From positions 124,001 through 188,000 of the forward strand of contig CBDCXQ010000001.1 of NCBI GenBank assembly GCA_965223835.1: a stretch of 64,000 nt of DNA, in the 5' to 3' direction. The notes beneath the pieces were generated by a model. It did not search any database. It was given only the letters and a program-made list of their open reading frames with translations, and was not told the DNA's origin. This DNA is from CAVYXZ01 sp965223835. Lineage in GTDB: Bacteria; Chloroflexota; Anaerolineae; Aggregatilineales; Phototrophicaceae. A program made the translations under genes and the position numbers. This document shows positions 43,288 to 51,731 of this stretch, one piece after another; within the stretch, counting starts at the first letter, position 1, and the number at the start of each line of letters is the position of its first letter.

Positions 43288-43329
43288 CGCGCCGTTTTGC
43301 AATCCTGTGTGGCTGGAGACCATAACCCA

Positions 43330-46113
43330 ATGAGTGAACGTTACGACCCCAAAGCCTTTGAATCCCGCTGGCGCGACCAGTGGGAAGCTGACAAATTGTA
43401 CCGGTCCGAGGTGGACTGGGACCGTCCCAAACATTATGCCCTGACGATGTTGCCGTATCCCAGCGGCGACCTGCACATCGGCCACTGGTTCCCGATGACG
43501 CCGAGCGATGCCCGCGCCCGGTGGATGCGGATGCGCGGCTATAATGTGCTGTTCCCCATCGGCTTCGACGCCTTTGGCCTGCCCGCTGAGAACGCCGCGG
43601 TACAGCGCAATATCCACCCGGCGAAGTGGACCCATGCCAATATCGAGCGGATGCGCAGTCAATTGCGCAGTATGGGCGCGATGTTCGACTGGGAACGCGA
43701 AGTCGTCAGTTGTGACCCGGTGTACTACAAATGGACTGAGTGGTTTTTCAAGCAGTTCTATGAGCGCGGCCTGGCCTATCGCGGTGAGGCGTTGGTGAAC
43801 TGGTCGCCGACGCTGCAAACCGTGCTGGCGAATGAACAGGTCATTGACGGCAAGGATGAACGCACCGGGCAACCCGTTGTGCAGAAGATGATGACGCAGT
43901 GGTTTTTCCGCTACACGCGCTATGCTGACGAGATGTTGAACTTTGAGCATATCGACTGGCCGGAACCGATCAAAATCATGCAGACCAACTGGATTGGTCG
44001 CAGCGAAGGGGCGACCGTAACCTTTCACACGGAAGCGGGGGACCCGATTTCGATTTACACCACCCGGCCCGATACGCTGTGGGGCGCGACATTTATGGTG
44101 TTGGCCCCGGAACATAAGCTGGTTGACAAGATCACGACAGTGGACCAGCGGGCAGCGGTGGATGCCTATGTGGAGCAGGCCGCGAGTGCGACGGAGATCG
44201 AGCGCACGGCAGAAGACCGCGAGAAAACCGGCGTCTTCACCGGTGCCTATGCGATTAACCCGGTCAACAACGAACGCGTCCCGATCTGGATTGCGGATTA
44301 CGTGATGATTACCTATGGCAGCGGTGCGATCATGGCGGTCCCAGCACATGACCAGCGCGACTTCGAATTTGCGCGTAAGTTCGGGCTGGAAGTGCGGGTG
44401 GTGATTCAACCAGAAGGTGAAGCGTTGGACGGCGCGACTATGCCCGAAGCCTATCCTGATGCGGGCGTGATGGTCAATAGCGGGCACTTCGATGGCACCC
44501 CGGCGACGACGGCCAAAGGTCGTAAGAATCCCGCCATCAACGCTGTGATTGACTGGTTGGAGCAAGAAGGTATCGGGCAGGAGGCGGTCAATTATCGCCT
44601 GCGCGATTGGCTGATTAGTCGCCAGCGCTACTGGGGATCGCCGATTCCCATGATCCAACGCGCGGATGGTGAGTTGGAAGTCGTTCCCGACGCGGATCTG
44701 CCGGTGGTGCTGCCGGAAGATGTCGAATTCAATGCATCGGGCCGCAGCCCATTGAAGGATTACGAACCGTTCTTGAACACGGTCGATAGCTATGGCAACC
44801 CCGCGCAGCGCATTTCGGACACGCTGGATACCTTCATGTGTTCGTCGTGGTACTGGTATCGCTACTTGAGTCCTGACTATGACCAGGGGCCGTTCGACCC
44901 GGAAGCAGCGGCTTACTGGCTGCCGGTGGATACCTATACTGGCGGCGCGGAACACGCGACGATGCATTTGTTGTATTCGCGCTGGTTCACCAAGTCCATG
45001 CGCGACCTGGGTATGTTCGATGAGACGATGGAGATTATGGACGAGCATGGCCGCGACCCGGAGATTATGTTGAAGGGCGAGCCAATGCTGCAACTGCGGA
45101 ATCAGGGGCAGGTGCTGGGTGCGGAACGGGCCGGTGACATCGTACTGGCATCCGGGCGCTTCGAGGGCGACAAGTTGTTTGCTGACCGCGTTGAAGTGAT
45201 TGAGCGCCCATCGGATACACCGCCCGGTTTTGAGGGCGTGGTCGGCGAGATCATGCGCCGGACCGAGCAGACGATGCGCGTGAATATGGCAGGGGTGGAA
45301 CGCATTGTCGAGGTACTGCCCGACGCTGAGATCAGCATTCCGACCATCGCGGGCGAGAATAACGTCAATCAACTGCGGCAGCATCTGGAAATCCAGCGGA
45401 TGTCCAAGAGCAAGGGCAACGTCGTCAACCCGGATGAACTGGTGGCCGCGTATGGCACGGATACTGTCCGCGCCTACTTCATGTTCGCCTTCGACTGGGA
45501 GAAGGGCGGCCCCTGGGATCCTGATGGTATCAAAGGGCCACAACGCTGGCTGAACGAGGTATGGGACATTGTGCTGGCTGGACCGCAGGCCGCAACCGGT
45601 GATGAAGCGACCGAACGCCAGATCGAACGCAAGCTGCATCAGACGATTGCGCGGGTGAGCGATGGGTTGGAGAAGTTCAGCTTCAACACGGCGATTGCGG
45701 CGTTGATGGAGTTCAAGAACGAACTGCGCCCGGCAGCGCGGGATGGCAAAATCGGCACTGATTCGTGGAACGACGCCGTGCAGTCCATGCTCAAGATGAT
45801 GGCCCCGTTTGTGCCGCATATTGCCGAAGAATTATGGTCACGCATCGGCGGCGACTACAGCATTCATCAGCAAAGCTGGCCCGAATTTGACGCTGAAAAA
45901 GCCAAAGAAGATGAGGTCACGCTGGTGGTGATGGTCAATGGCAGGCCGCGGGCGGAAATCGCGGTTGCGGTGGACATCGCCAAAGACACAGCCATCGAGA
46001 CCGCGCTGGCGAGTGATGCCGCGAAGCGCTACCTGAATGGCAACGAACCGAAGAAAGTCATCTTCATTCCGGGGCGCGGCGGCCAGGACCCGAAAGTGAA
46101 CATCGTCGTTTAG
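43330..46113 (+). CDS. leuS: Leucyl-tRNA synthetase
   Basis: A 927-residue class I synthetase charging tRNA-Leu in the cytosol. The HIGH motif is in PYPSGDLHIGHW, followed by GFDAFGLPAENAA. The CP1 editing domain (about 220-410) has TTRPDTLWGATFMVL and the conserved Asp in AVPAHDQRD. A leucine-specific insertion of about 100 residues, LKGEPMLQL to NNVNQLRQHL, precedes the KMSKS loop RMSKSKGNVVNPDE. The anticodon-binding and C-terminal domains are complete. Start at 43330 has GGAGA upstream; an in-frame TTG at 43297 is rejected. Confidence 0.98.
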   Translation: MSERYDPKAFESRWRDQWEADKLYRSEVDWDRPKHYALTMLPYPSGDLHIGHWFPMTPSDARARWMRMRGYNVLFPIGFDAFGLPAENAAVQRNIHPAKWTHANIERMRSQLRSMGAMFDWEREVVSCDPVYYKWTEWFFKQFYERGLAYRGEALVNWSPTLQTVLANEQVIDGKDERTGQPVVQKMMTQWFFRYTRYADEMLNFEHIDWPEPIKIMQTNWIGRSEGATVTFHTEAGDPISIYTTRPDTLWGATFMVLAPEHKLVDKITTVDQRAAVDAYVEQAASATEIERTAEDREKTGVFTGAYAINPVNNERVPIWIADYVMITYGSGAIMAVPAHDQRDFEFARKFGLEVRVVIQPEGEALDGATMPEAYPDAGVMVNSGHFDGTPATTAKGRKNPAINAVIDWLEQEGIGQEAVNYRLRDWLISRQRYWGSPIPMIQRADGELEVVPDADLPVVLPEDVEFNASGRSPLKDYEPFLNTVDSYGNPAQRISDTLDTFMCSSWYWYRYLSPDYDQGPFDPEAAAYWLPVDTYTGGAEHATMHLLYSRWFTKSMRDLGMFDETMEIMDEHGRDPEIMLKGEPMLQLRNQGQVLGAERAGDIVLASGRFEGDKLFADRVEVIERPSDTPPGFEGVVGEIMRRTEQTMRVNMAGVERIVEVLPDAEISIPTIAGENNVNQLRQHLEIQRMSKSKGNVVNPDELVAAYGTDTVRAYFMFAFDWEKGGPWDPDGIKGPQRWLNEVWDIVLAGPQAATGDEATERQIERKLHQTIARVSDGLEKFSFNTAIAALMEFKNELRPAARDGKIGTDSWNDAVQSMLKMMAPFVPHIAEELWSRIGGDYSIHQQSWPEFDAEKAKEDEVTLVVMVNGRPRAEIAVAVDIAKDTAIETALASDAAKRYLNGNEPKKVIFIPGRGGQDPKVNIVV

Positions 46114-46137
46114 CTGGCAGTCGTCAGTCATGAGTAA

Positions 46138-46170
46138 GGGCGCATCAAAACGGTGCGCTCTTTTCGATTT
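46138..46170 (+). terminator. Intrinsic terminator of leuS
   Basis: GGGCGCATC, AAAAC loop, GGTGCGCTC (46138-46160, two G-U pairs), then TTTTCGATTTT. It lies 25 bp after the leuS stop. Confidence 0.85.
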
Positions 46171-46255
46171 TACAATCTATAAACCTTAACCTTTGTCTTT
46201 TTACCCGACTCCCATGACAATGACGCTATAGAATACACAACGAGGAAACCGGTTC

Positions 46256-47161
46256 ATGACCCAGCGCTGGAAATTTATCTGGTTGGTCGCGCTGTTTATA
46301 TTAAGCCTCGCGCCTTTACAGGCAGTATTCAGTCAGGATGACGACGCGCGTGATATTGTATTGCAAGCCATGACGAACCTGGCCGATGGCTATCACTACA
46401 CGCTGGATTGGTCGCTGGCGCAACACTTTATTGGCGAAGATGATGACGGCTTTGCGACCTACACCATGCAGTCCGTCACCGGCGACGTGACCGCAGACGG
46501 CGATTATCACGTAACGATGGCGATCAGAGCCGGCGAGACGCCTGAATCGCTGGCCGACTCGCCAACAGTCGAACTGGAACAAGTCCGCCTGGGTGATGAT
46601 CTTTATCTGTATTTACCCGATCTGAATTCGCTGCTGGACAGCGGGTTTGATGGCCTGGAGCCGGGCTGGCATCGCATTGATGATTTGCTGGCGAACTTTG
46701 AGGAACTCAGCGCGGAGTATATTGTTGTACAGAATCTATCAAATATCGTGTTGCCAGCAGATTTTCCACTCACCGACGATTTGATTGTGTCAGTCACTGA
46801 GCAAGAATCCGCGACGATTGATGGCGTGGACCTGCGCGTGTTTGCCATTGAAGTTGATGCGCTGACGGTGCTCGTCAACCAGACACCAGCAGCCCCGGAA
46901 GATCAGCTCCGGCTGTTGCGCGAAAGTCCCAAATTTTTCGCCAAGAGTGAGTTGAGCCTGACTTATACGCTGTGGATTGGCGCAGACGATAGTCTGCTCT
47001 ATCACGGCGAGAGCGTGGGGCGCAACTTCTTGCCCTACTTGACCGAGGAAGCCCCCGGCCCACCTTACGATATGGAACTGAACAGCATGGCAGCATTTAC
47101 GATCTCGCAACATGGCGCTGTGGCTGCCATCGAACTGCCGGATGGTGCGGTCAGCCGCTAA
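46256..47161 (+). CDS. Secreted protein of unknown function
   Basis: A 301-residue exported protein. Signal peptide about 1-26 (WLVALFILSLAPLQAVFS, cleavage before QDD), with no lipobox. The mature part is acidic and mixed alpha/beta (LVQAMTNLADGYHYTLDWSL-like start, VEQVRLGDDLYLYLPDL middle), reminiscent of LppX/LolA-type lipid-carrier folds. That likeness is by pattern only. GAGGAAA precedes the ATG. It is a single gene followed by repeat copy C, whose hairpin can terminate it. Confidence 0.65.
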   Translation: MTQRWKFIWLVALFILSLAPLQAVFSQDDDARDIVLQAMTNLADGYHYTLDWSLAQHFIGEDDDGFATYTMQSVTGDVTADGDYHVTMAIRAGETPESLADSPTVELEQVRLGDDLYLYLPDLNSLLDSGFDGLEPGWHRIDDLLANFEELSAEYIVVQNLSNIVLPADFPLTDDLIVSVTEQESATIDGVDLRVFAIEVDALTVLVNQTPAAPEDQLRLLRESPKFFAKSELSLTYTLWIGADDSLLYHGESVGRNFLPYLTEEAPGPPYDMELNSMAAFTISQHGAVAAIELPDGAVSR

Positions 47162-47304
47162 GTAATTCTAGAATTTCCTCGCCAATGCGCTCAACGACCG
47201 CAGCCAACGACTGGATCACGTCGCCATTGGTCAAGCAATCCTGAAACTTCGCAAATGACTCCCTTTTGGGTTGAATTCAAACCTTACATTGCGCTGCGCG
47301 AAAG

Positions 47305-47401
47305 AACCTCACCCCTGCGGAAGCGTCCCTCTCCACCGGTGGAGAGGGACTTTTTGCACGTTCTAGATCTTGTTCACCCCTTGTATCTTGGAAAGTGAGG
47401 T
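47305..47401. repeat. Interspersed palindromic repeat, copy C, with terminator hairpin
   Basis: AACCTCACCCC at the left end and GTGAGGT at the right. Inside, 47325-47350 is a perfect 26-bp palindrome (CCCTCTCCACC / GGTGGAGAGGG core) followed by TTTTT. It lies between the convergent genes ending at 47161 and 47446 and would work as their shared terminator. Confidence 0.75.
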
Positions 47402-47445
47402 AAATCAGCAGCGGGTTTAGTTCCAATTACAACGTGATAGTCCCT

Positions 47446-47832
47446 TCAGGCGAGGACAACCCACAGTAGCACCTGATGCATGAGAATGATGGCGATCTCG
47501 ATGCCGATGGTCCAGGCGAAGACCCGGTAGGATTTGCGGGTGCCTTTGTTGCGGAAGTGGAACTCCATGCCGCCGAAGAAGATCGCCAGTAACGCGATCC
47601 CGCCCAGCAGTGCCGATATGTTACGGGCGGTGGAAACCAGACCGCGCGTTTGCGTGATGCCGACTTCCGGGTCCAGACCGGCGGCTAGTGACACGATCAA
47701 GCGGGATACATCGGGCAAGGCGATGAAGGTCAACACGCCCAGGACGATGGTGGTGAGGTAGAGCACGCTGGTAATTACCACGTTTTGGATGTGCTTGCGG
47801 TCAAATGTTGCTGGTTGTTGGAACGTATCCAT
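47446..47832 (-). CDS. Three-helix membrane protein
   Basis: A 128-residue integral membrane protein with helices at about 19-41 (VVITSVLYLTTIVLGVLTFIAL), 68-88 (ISALLGGIALLAIFFGGMEF) and 105-126. A basic loop, RNKGTRKSYR, lies between the last two. AGGAAAATAACC precedes the ATG. No known family recognised. It lies downstream of the MerR/small-protein pair on the same strand, possibly as a target gene. Confidence 0.62.
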   Translation of the reverse strand: MDTFQQPATFDRKHIQNVVITSVLYLTTIVLGVLTFIALPDVSRLIVSLAAGLDPEVGITQTRGLVSTARNISALLGGIALLAIFFGGMEFHFRNKGTRKSYRVFAWTIGIEIAIILMHQVLLWVVLA

Positions 47833-47905
47833 TGGTTATTTTCCTTTGGGTGGGGGCCAACCCACCGGTTGACCCGTGTACATTGGTTTGATGATGTTCT
47901 GGGAT

Positions 47906-48079
47906 TTAGCTGCCCGCAATCTGGGCGGCCAGCAACCGGATGATGGGTTCAAGCAGTAGCCAGCGATTATACAGGAGTTTGCGCTGGGTTCGGCGGGCAC
48001 GTTGGTGTTCTTGCGCCGTTTCGATGTAGCGCTGCTGGCGGTCGCGGCCCATCTCGGTCACGATGTCATGGTCAAGCAA
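47906..48079 (-). CDS. Small basic protein overlapping the MerR gene end
   Basis: A 57-residue Arg/Gln-rich protein (GRDRQQRYIETAQEHQRARRTQR, then LLEPIIRLLAAQIAGS). The TTG at 48079 has AGAGG 7 bases upstream and overlaps the MerR stop by 8 bases. GTG 48061 and ATG 48052 are alternatives. The basic helix plus hydrophobic tail suggests a peripheral membrane or protein-binding peptide. The function is unknown, and it could be a chance frame. Confidence 0.45.
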   Translation of the reverse strand: MLDHDIVTEMGRDRQQRYIETAQEHQRARRTQRKLLYNRWLLLEPIIRLLAAQIAGS

Positions 48080-48911
48080 TTTCAGCCTCTTTCTTCTGTA
48101 CCGCGAATTGAATTTCGATGACCCAGCCATCGGGGCTGTCGGGTCCGCTCTGATAAATTTCGCGGGTCGGGTAGACAATTTCGTATTCGTTGGTCTCAAT
48201 CCAGCGGCCAATGGCCCCGTAGCTGCCGTCCCAGATTTCGTTGTGACCGTCTTCGATCACTGTTGCAGCAGTTTCGTGTCCGGGTAATTCGCGCACGCTC
48301 AGGGTGCGGTCGTCATCCAGCTTGATGCTGCCAGAAAAATCGGCGGGCACGGGCACGGCAACTTCAACATCCAGGTCGGTATCGCGGAAACCCTGATGAT
48401 GATAGAGCGTCAGCAACGGGCCGGATTGGGGAACGGCGTGCTGTTTGATGGCATCGGCTACCGCCATAATCAGCACCTCAATGTCAGCGGCCTGCGGCAC
48501 GATCTCGCGCAGGGACAGGATCGTCTGGCTTTCGAGTGTCTTGAGTACGACTTCGTATTCAGGCATATGATTCTCCTCTTTCATGAGTTGGACGCGCTGG
48601 GCGACTCGGCTTAAACGAGCACGGGTGGCCGCCATCTCGGCTTCGAGTTCCGCCTGTTTGAGTTGCAAGATGCCCTGCATCTGTTCAGCGGATAACTCGT
48701 CATCAAGTAGTTGGCCGATCTGTTCGAGTGACAGGTCCATGTCCTTCAAGGCGAGAATGCGATTCAGGCGCGGCATCTGTGACAGCGAGTAGAAGCGATG
48801 GCCGGTGAAGTCATCGACCTGAGCCGGTTTCAGCAAGTCAAGCCGGTCATAGTAGCGCAGCGTTTTGATCGACACCTGGCAAATCCTTGAAAAGTCACCG
48901 ATCTTGAGCAT
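48072..48911 (-). CDS. MerR-family regulator with GyrI-like effector domain (BmrR type)
   Basis: A 279-residue activator. The N-terminal HTH and wings (LKIGDFSRICQVSIKTLRYYDRLDLLKP) are followed by the MerR dimer helix and a C-terminal GyrI/AraC effector-binding domain (about 125-275; DLDVEVAVPVPADF, HETAATVIEDGHNEI) for bulky ligands. GGAGGA lies 8 bases before the ATG at 48911. Its own promoter has the 19-bp spacer expected of MerR targets, so it is probably autoregulated. No multidrug pump is adjacent. Confidence 0.93.
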   Translation of the reverse strand: MLKIGDFSRICQVSIKTLRYYDRLDLLKPAQVDDFTGHRFYSLSQMPRLNRILALKDMDLSLEQIGQLLDDELSAEQMQGILQLKQAELEAEMAATRARLSRVAQRVQLMKEENHMPEYEVVLKTLESQTILSLREIVPQAADIEVLIMAVADAIKQHAVPQSGPLLTLYHHQGFRDTDLDVEVAVPVPADFSGSIKLDDDRTLSVRELPGHETAATVIEDGHNEIWDGSYGAIGRWIETNEYEIVYPTREIYQSGPDSPDGWVIEIQFAVQKKEAEIA

Positions 48912-48941
48912 GGGTTCTGTCCTCCAAATCAACTTGCAGCC

Positions 48942-48972
48942 AGTGTCACACCTCCCCTCAGGGGAGATGCAA
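48942..48972 (-). promoter_or_regulatory. MerR-type promoter/operator
   Basis: Reading the minus strand: TTGCAT (48972-48967), a 19-bp spacer and GACACT (48947-48942). The spacer contains CTCCCCTGAGGGGAG (48966-48952), a perfect 7-bp dyad. The long spacer with a central dyad is the hallmark of MerR-controlled promoters. It lies 31 bp before the gene's start. Confidence 0.75.
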
Positions 48973-49103
48973 GCACCATTTCAAAAATATAACCAAATTA
49001 AAACGATTATGTAATATGGAAGTGGCGCTGGCTACTTGCTCAACCTCGGTCGCGTCCAACTGCTGGTTTGGATTGGATGCCCTGGCGAAGTGGTTTATGT
49101 CTT

Positions 49104-50495
49104 CTATGCTTCCTGCAGTTGTTTGACAATGTCCATGTCCGGCGCTTTGGCCTGGCCCCAACCTTTAACGGTTTCGCCGTCTGCGGCAGTTGCGAGTTGC
49201 AGCGGGGTGAATCCGTTGTGATCCTGGATATTCTTATCAGCATTGTTTGTGAGCAAGAGCGAAACGATGGCGGATGACCGTTGCCAGGCGGCCCGGTGCA
49301 GTGGGGTCATGCCGTTATCAGCCTGTGCATTGACAGCCGCGCCTTGAAGCAGCAGTCGCTCAACAATCGCGCTGTCTTCACCCAGTACGGCACCGTGCAA
49401 TGGCGTTTCACCGTTCCGGGTTCTGGCATTAATGTCAGCGCCGTTTTCCAGCAAATAGTCCACAATCTCATCTCGCTGCCAGAACGCCGCATCCCACAGC
49501 GGGGACCACCCTGCTTTAGGGTTCTGGGTTCCAAAATGAACGGCGTTTGGATCTTGTTCGACGAATGACTGTACCAGGCTGAGGTCGCCATAGGCTGCCG
49601 CGTGACCGATATTGATGGTGGCTCCTTTTTCGAGGAGGAAGTCGAACATGTCCTTTTTGCCGTTTTCACCAGCCCAGCCAATCGGTGGCGCATCATAGGT
49701 TTCGTCATAAAGGTCAATATCAGCCCCATAGGATAGGAGAATCTCGGCGATTGCCTGATGACCGGCCCAGGCGGCATAATGCAAAGCAGTGGCTTTAGCT
49801 GCACCGGGACGTTCATCTTTGGCCTGGGCGAGGCTGGGATTGCGTTCGAGTAATTGATTGAGTTTCGACAGATCGCCTTGTTCCGTCGCTTCGACCAATT
49901 CAATTACCTCCTGTACAAATTGCTCATTTTTTGATGGTCGCTGGGGTTGTAGATTGTCCTGTACCATTTGAATCATCCTTTCTCGCAAATACGAGCGTGC
50001 AGTGTGCAGACGACTTTTGACCGTCGTAACGGGTACTTCGAGATAGTCGGCGATCTCCTGTTGGCTGTGGTCCCGGATGTAAAACAGCAAGGTCACTTGC
50101 CGTTCGCGTTCGGGCAGCGCTGCAATCACCTGTTGTATGGTGATCTGCGTTTCGCGCTGTACCATTTGCGCGAGCAAATCCGTGTCGGTGTCAGAAACAT
50201 CGGATACAACCTCCATCGGAACGGTTGTGAGGCTTTTGCGCCTTGTCAAGCGGTGTGCCTGACGCACAACAATCGTGCGGAACCATCCGGGAAAGGCCGC
50301 CGGTGTGTCGAGTTTCGCCAGGTTGGTGTAGGCTTCCAGAAATGCTTCCTGGGCCACATCTTCCGCTAATTGCGGGTTGCCCACCATAGCAACCGCGGTT
50401 GCAAATGCCATGTCCTGAAAGCGCGTCACCAGTGCGCTAAATGCCTGGAGATTGCCAGCCTGGGCTGCCATTACAGTTGTCTCGAGTGTCTGCAT
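49104..50495 (-). CDS. ECF sigma factor fused to ankyrin repeats
   Basis: A 463-residue fusion. Sigma region 2 (about 20-90): LVTRFQDMAFATAVAMVGN, AEDVAQEAFLEAY and FPGWFRTIVVRQAHRL. Sigma region 4 (about 125-180): LPERERQVTLLFYIRDHSQQEIAD, then VPVTTVKSRLHTAR. From about 195 to the end come six or seven ankyrin repeats (TALHYAAWAGHQAIAEILLSYGAD, TPLHGAVLGEDSAIVERLL, TPLHRAAWQRSSAIVSLLL). No anti-sigma gene is adjacent, so the ankyrin part may bind a protein that controls the sigma activity. GGGAAG lies upstream. Both sigma regions look functional. Confidence 0.93.
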   Translation of the reverse strand: MQTLETTVMAAQAGNLQAFSALVTRFQDMAFATAVAMVGNPQLAEDVAQEAFLEAYTNLAKLDTPAAFPGWFRTIVVRQAHRLTRRKSLTTVPMEVVSDVSDTDTDLLAQMVQRETQITIQQVIAALPERERQVTLLFYIRDHSQQEIADYLEVPVTTVKSRLHTARSYLRERMIQMVQDNLQPQRPSKNEQFVQEVIELVEATEQGDLSKLNQLLERNPSLAQAKDERPGAAKATALHYAAWAGHQAIAEILLSYGADIDLYDETYDAPPIGWAGENGKKDMFDFLLEKGATINIGHAAAYGDLSLVQSFVEQDPNAVHFGTQNPKAGWSPLWDAAFWQRDEIVDYLLENGADINARTRNGETPLHGAVLGEDSAIVERLLLQGAAVNAQADNGMTPLHRAAWQRSSAIVSLLLTNNADKNIQDHNGFTPLQLATAADGETVKGWGQAKAPDMDIVKQLQEA

Positions 50496-50612
50496 TGCCG
50501 CTTCCCAAAAATAAACCTGATTTGTGAAGGCCTTCTATATATAAGTGCCAGTTTTGCGCGAAAAGGTTGATGGTCCGGGTACATGAACGAACCTTATCAA
50601 AGATCCGCCTTT

Positions 50613-51728
50613 TCAGTTGAGAGGGATGATGGCCTGTACGTCCAGAAACGCGGCATAAATTTCGGCCTGACGGCGGGCACCAGCGACGGTTTGATGCACC
50701 ATGTCGCCCTGAAAGTAGGGACCGATGCCGATCTCAGTAGCGAGGTCGATAAGGGATATATCCAGGTCGGCGGCAAGCTGGCGCAGCAAATCATTTTGCT
50801 CGGTGATAGCAGTAAGCTGGGCTTGCAATTGATAGAAATCGGGGTTTTCGCCGAGAGCATGTTCAGCGACGGGTACATCCCAGGCGAACGTCGAGAATAA
50901 TATTTCGGCCCCTGATGCCTGCGCCATCCCGGTGATGCTGCGCAGATTACGCTCGAAGGCGGTTGGTGGATTCTGTGTCAGAATGTCCAGCGGGGAGATA
51001 CCTGTTGGTTCGGGAGGGCATAAGCCAGTATGCTCCAGCCGCGAACTGAATTCAGAGGGGTCGTCAAAGGTGCCCAGCGCATAGGCCAGCACGCGGTAGA
51101 GCGTACTTGGCGGTAAGTCAGCAACGGCATATTGCCAGATTCCCCGGTCTAATGCCATGCCCAACAGCGGTGAATCGCCTTGATAGCAGGCGGGATCCTG
51201 AAACATGCGAATAATCGCATCATTGATGCCGTGATAAACGATGACCAGATCCGGTTCATGGGCCAACCCGTGTGTCGCCAGATTGACGACTGAATCGAGG
51301 CTGAAATAGCCCGGCGCACCCAGATTGACGACCTCAACCTGCTCATAGCCATAGTCTTCGCGTAATATCCGTTCAAGCTGTGCGGGCCAGGTTTCGGCAA
51401 CGGCCAGCGCATGGCCGAAGGTGGTTGAGCCACCTAACGTGATAATGCGGTAAACGTCCGCCGGTTTGGGAATCGCGACCAGATCGCCCCGAATGCCCCG
51501 CACATTGATGTCATCCCAGGCAGGATTCAGCCCGTAATTGAGGTAGGGCAGGCCCATTAATTGGGTGGTTTTGCTGGCAATCGTATCACGGTTGTAGACA
51601 TACAGAATGCGGTCAAGTTCGGTTCCCTGAGTCGAGAACCACAGGCGCAAGCCAATCTCCAGACTCACCAGGGCGATAACCAGACCGAAGCCAATCAGCG
51701 TCAGTCTTGCCAGCCAGCGACGTCGCAT
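50613..51728 (-). CDS. Membrane-anchored SGNH/GDSL hydrolase
   Basis: A 371-residue protein. N-terminal membrane anchor about 10-30 (LIGFGLVIALVSLEIGLRLWF). The SGNH blocks are: IITLGGSTTFGHAL (Ser in block I), VNLGAPGYFSLDSV (Gly, block II) and IVYHGINDAI (Asn, block III). The C-terminal Asp/His block is around GDMVHQTVAGARRQAEIYA. Probably an esterase or acyltransferase acting on envelope carbohydrates. It is 3 bp after the stop of the beta-propeller gene, in the same operon. Confidence 0.88.
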   Translation of the reverse strand: MRRRWLARLTLIGFGLVIALVSLEIGLRLWFSTQGTELDRILYVYNRDTIASKTTQLMGLPYLNYGLNPAWDDINVRGIRGDLVAIPKPADVYRIITLGGSTTFGHALAVAETWPAQLERILREDYGYEQVEVVNLGAPGYFSLDSVVNLATHGLAHEPDLVIVYHGINDAIIRMFQDPACYQGDSPLLGMALDRGIWQYAVADLPPSTLYRVLAYALGTFDDPSEFSSRLEHTGLCPPEPTGISPLDILTQNPPTAFERNLRSITGMAQASGAEILFSTFAWDVPVAEHALGENPDFYQLQAQLTAITEQNDLLRQLAADLDISLIDLATEIGIGPYFQGDMVHQTVAGARRQAEIYAAFLDVQAIIPLN

Positions 51729-51731
51729 TGA

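Noticed and set aside
42717..43329. Search for a DGR reverse transcriptase or template repeat next to the candidate VR
   Set aside because: No long open frame, no reverse-transcriptase motif and no AAC-rich near-copy of the VR was seen here or elsewhere in the window, so none is claimed.
43200..43329. T-box riboswitch in front of leuS
   Set aside because: The conserved T-box sequence (AGGGTGGNACCGCG type) is absent.
43267..45819. 850-codon open frame on the minus strand
   Set aside because: It is fully antisense to leuS, which has all synthetase motifs. The translation is His/Arg/Gln-rich without domains, the usual shadow of a GC-rich gene.
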